A DNA stretch of 64,000 bases from positions 8,938,001 to 9,002,000 of the forward strand of contig NC_053043.1 of NCBI RefSeq assembly GCF_003473485.1, written 5' to 3'. The number at the start of each line of letters is the position of its first letter. The stretch's first letter is position 1. The position numbers were made by a program, and so were the translations under genes. Below are positions 60,883 through 64,000 of this stretch, in pieces. Source of the stretch: Medicago truncatula (lineage: Eukaryota > Streptophyta > Magnoliopsida > Fabales > Fabaceae). The notes under the pieces were generated by a model. The model ran no database searches, had not been told where the DNA came from, and saw nothing but the letters and a program-made list of their open reading frames with translations.

Positions 60883-63422
60883 CTAAACGGCAATGACATC
60901 GGCATTTTGGTTGTCCTCGCATGTTATGATAAGACCTTCGACACCAGTCGGCAAAAGGCAGCGCATCCACTGACAACCTGTTGAGACAGGTTCTGTTGGA
61001 GGAACAATCATCAGCACATTCTCGTGTCGACGGACTACTCCCATAACACTTACTGTGCTGCCTTCTTTGATGTGCCTGTCCCAAATAACAAATAAAAGGG
61101 AAACTATAACAAAAAATATATATAACCGAGCAAGATGAAAACTTTAAATTACACTCTCCCTGTGTCTGCTACATATTGTATCATTTTAATGCAAACGAAC
61201 TTCTAAAGTACAAAATTTCTCCCTCAATTTTATGTCAATACAGGCTGAGGTTATGATGCTGATAGTAAGAATTAAAAAAACAATAATAGTGCAAGTTATT
61301 AGCCGTAGGTGACATTAGAAGTTGCATAGAGAAAGAATATTCATTTATAGTTGTTTACCACCACCAAAAAAAAAAAACTTTATTGACAGTAAAATGAAAG
61401 AATATTTAGATATTTTCAGTTCCTATCAAATTAACTCAAACAGAAACCCAAAGAATAATGCAGACCACAGAATATTCTGAGATTCTCAGTTCCTATCAAA
61501 TTAACACAGAAAGAAATCCACAGAATAATGCAAACCATACCCTTCCTTGAGGCGCATTATCCGGTCATCAGTTGAGAGTTTACGATCTGCAAGCCAGCCT
61601 AGGAAGTTTGGAGATAACTCTCTGTTCTCCTTTGTTACATCAACGACAGTAGTGGGTTTCACAAAAGGAGCAACTTTGTTACCATAGCCTGCTTTCACTA
61701 ATGCTCTTAACCCGGTCTGGAAGTCCGATATGTAGAAGTCTGCTATGTATTTCTGTACATAGAAAATTATAAAATTGCGTTCATTATGCGGCGTAAGTGA
61801 GACAAACTCAACATACAGTAATCAAGAAGCTATATAAGACTCTAAAAACAACCATTAAAATGTTCACCGTCTTTAAATGCACACAGTTCAAAGATATTTG
61901 GCACAAGTATTTTCTTGTGTGGTAGGTATACACCCATGATTATCAATTAGAGATTCAAATCATGAATGGAAAGACCAATTTTCCGAATCGTGAAATGAAT
62001 ATTATTATGCATCATAAGATACATTACCAATAAAACAAGACATTTTAAAGTAAAAACAAATGACGTAGCAAAATTATAAGCTGATATATTATATGAACCT
62101 CAATAAATTTACGTCACAAATCAAACGACAGGTTAAGTGGTTAGCTATACAAAGTTGACAAAAAAACCTGACTACATTACGTTTAGGTAGTGATTCATTA
62201 GAATGAATTGAGATTCATCATAATGAATCTGGATTCGAGATGAGATTCACGTCAAAAATAGATACAAACTAAAAATTCATAGTTCATATCAATTGGGTTC
62301 AGTTTTGTATAGATAATAAAAAATTCAAAATACAAATCACATATAGCGTAAGATACAGATAACCACAAGTATAACAATAATCTAGTGTTTTAGGTCTTTG
62401 TCCTGACAATATGATCCATTTAAAGATATGCTTTATAATTAGCTTCATTAGTCTTCACATTTTTTGCTTTCACTTCTTAGGTGGCTTGGTGTGGCTGCCA
62501 CAGGGTTGCACTAGTGAGTCCCACCGAAAGACATTGATGAATGGGCTCCTTAGGATTTGTCGAAATAGGCTAGTTTTCTTTTAAATGAGCATCTGCAGTA
62601 GTATTTTTGCTGACCCTATTTCATGGAATCAACCGTTTCAGTTTCATTCGACTTCGCGAAATTAAATTTAATATAGACACATAGAACTATCTTCTATCTA
62701 TATAGTGAACATACAGTGGCGTCATTGTATATCATTATCAGTACACTATATTTAGTGCCATAATTATAAACAATGCAGCCTTAAAACCAACTGACACAAC
62801 TCCCCAAGCTAAAGAATTGAAAAACAACCCACAAGCCTGTCAGTACAAGTCAACACGCATTTATCAGGGAATCAGACACTGATCCGAGATCTAAGGTGTC
62901 CTTAATTAAGGTGGTTAACAATATCAGCCCAAAATTGATTTATTATTCCTTAAGCATATAGTCATTCTATATTTCAGTGTTGTTGATTGCGGAGAGCCAA
63001 AAACCCGCCAAACTGGCCAACATGTCTCCGTCATATCCAAGTATGGCACCGTGGCGCTGCCATCCTTCACAAAACTAGCCATGGCAAAAAGCCAAAAACC
63101 CATTGTGGCGCCACCATGGTCGATATTTGGCAACAATACTATATTTTAGATGCCATTTGAGTCAACAAACGACTATCGTTAGTGATGTCAGATTCGTCAA
63201 ACTGAGCATGATTCTCCTCTGTTAGTACACACATAAAGCATCAATAAAGTAACCAAACAAACTAACCTCAGAGTATCTAGAACCCCAAGTGAAGCAACGA
63301 TGCTTAGGATGTGCTGACTTTCCACCCCAACCTTTATATTCATATAATTCTGAGGAGACATATACACATCTAGGTATTCTTTGGTAAGATGACTCCAAAG
63401 GAATACTGCCACAAGTTACAAC
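60883..63422 (-). CDS. SHOU4-like membrane protein, C-terminal part (gene continues past the window)
   Basis: Partial: only the last three coding exons are inside, in transcription order 63422-63267, 61752-61541 and 61075-60883 (stop TAG). They join in frame to 186 residues running from VVTCGSIPLESSYQRIPRCVYVSSELYEYKG, through AHPKHRCFTWGSRYSEKYIADFYISDFQTGLRALVKAGYG and FLGWLADRKLSTDDRIMRLKEGHIKEGSTVSVMGVVRRHEN, to CQWMRCLLPTGVEGLIITCED and a short tail. This is the conserved C-terminal region of the plant At1g16860/At1g78880 family, known as SHOU4 and SHOU4L, plasma-membrane proteins that restrain cellulose synthase exocytosis. The membrane spans and N-terminus lie beyond 64000. Frames appear intact. 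Confidence 0.85.
61417..61537. repeat. Tandem duplication reaching the SHOU4-like splice donor
   Basis: A unit of about 67 bp containing TTCAGTTCCTATCAAATTAA, AGAAA.CCA.AGAATAATGCA and ACCA is present at about 61417-61470 and again at about 61484-61537. The second copy ends 3-4 bases from the donor of the middle visible exon (61541). Confidence 0.8.
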
Positions 63423-64000
63423 CTACAGGAAGAAACAGGATAAATACATATATATCAGAATTGTGCGAAGATCTTCCCAACTAGCAAAGGTTACAAAAAT
63501 TCATATTTTTCATTAAATCACCCCAAAACTACTCCCTCCGGTCTCATGATATAAGAAAAAAAAAATAAGACTAAAAACTTGAATGTTTTCAGTGAAGAAC
63601 AAAATGTAAGGAAAACGAGCCTATGTTTCGTAGGACAAACACGCATAAAATTCAGTATAGGCCATTATCGTCAACCCAAACAGAACAATCTCATTTTAGT
63701 ACATTGTAGTGTTAATGAAAAGAAATAAGTAAGAATTAAGAGTATGTCAGACCATCCTATTTAGGAAGTATGATAGAAACCTCTGAAGCACCGACATGAC
63801 ATGTCCAGTGTCCAACACAACCACAAACATGTGATTACATTCAATTAAGTTTCTCAAATTATTACATTTGTCATGTCCAGGGTATGTGTATCTGCTTCAT
63901 AGTTAAAAAAAAATCAAGAGTATAACAACCTTACTAGTAGGATACATCCATAATTTTTAGCAAAAAATATTCCCTGCAGCCTGCTATTTAACAGCCACAG
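63423..64000. other. Intron of the SHOU4-like gene
   Basis: Upstream of the first visible exon on the minus strand. No exon with conserved family sequence could be read here, so it is taken as an intron running off the window edge. Confidence 0.5.
63532..63610. mobile_element. Partial Stowaway-like MITE in SHOU4-like intron
   Basis: CTCCCTCCGGTCTCATGATATAAG preceded by TA is a typical left terminus of this group. No right terminus was recognised. Confidence 0.45.

Overview
The window is plant nuclear DNA from a dicot, most likely a legume close to Medicago. The genes have short exons with GT..AG introns, the introns and spacers are very AT-rich, and the spacers are full of DNA transposons and retroelement fragments. 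The legume call rests on overall repeat and protein character and is an inference.

Six protein-coding genes can be supported. They are: (1) ACC oxidase, 21354-23145 (+), 4 exons, which makes ethylene; (2) a single-exon PB1 plus TPR-like (Phox/CLMP1-related) protein, 27678-29057 (-); (3) plastid terminal oxidase (PTOX/IMMUTANS), 30950-34897 (-), 8 exons; (4) a DUF3537 multi-pass membrane protein of the plant gustatory-receptor-like group, 45037-47249 (+), 4 exons; (5) a RIN4-like protein with two NOI motifs, 48924-50798 (+), 4 exons; (6) an EH-domain dynamin-like ATPase (EHD1/EHD2 type), 51629-56137 (+), 15 exons. A seventh gene, a SHOU4-like membrane protein, enters from the right edge on the minus strand; only its last three exons (60883-63422) are inside. 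For the six complete genes I joined exons by hand so that each reading frame stays open.

Layout: 1-21200 is gene-free and repeat-rich. It holds LTR and transposase-like remnants (0.8-2.1 kb), a small hAT-like element (2250-2648), an old duplicated segment split by a 2.6 kb hAT-like insertion (3061-5694) and by a long-armed foldback element (6417-7143), a Stowaway MITE (7869-8160), a 66-bp palindrome (9511-9576), two more hAT-type elements with perfect 8-bp target duplications (11099-11649, 14294-14959), and SINE and LINE pieces. The ACC oxidase, PB1/TPR and PTOX genes lie between 21 and 35 kb. At 35.8-40.7 kb a decayed Ty1/copia element carries a 3.4 kb solo-LTR-like insertion with a 5-bp target duplication. 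The DUF3537, RIN4-like and EHD genes form a dense same-strand run at 45-56 kb. Directly downstream of EHD sit three Mutator-type elements in a row (56590-59468), two of which carry internal DNA that looks captured from genes.

The genes do not form an operon or an evident pathway cluster. A loose theme is membranes: DUF3537, RIN4-like, EHD and SHOU4-like proteins all act at membranes or in trafficking. That is an observation about neighbours, not evidence of co-function. I found no undescribed gene system. The most informative material is the transposon record, where empty-site and target-duplication evidence can be read directly.
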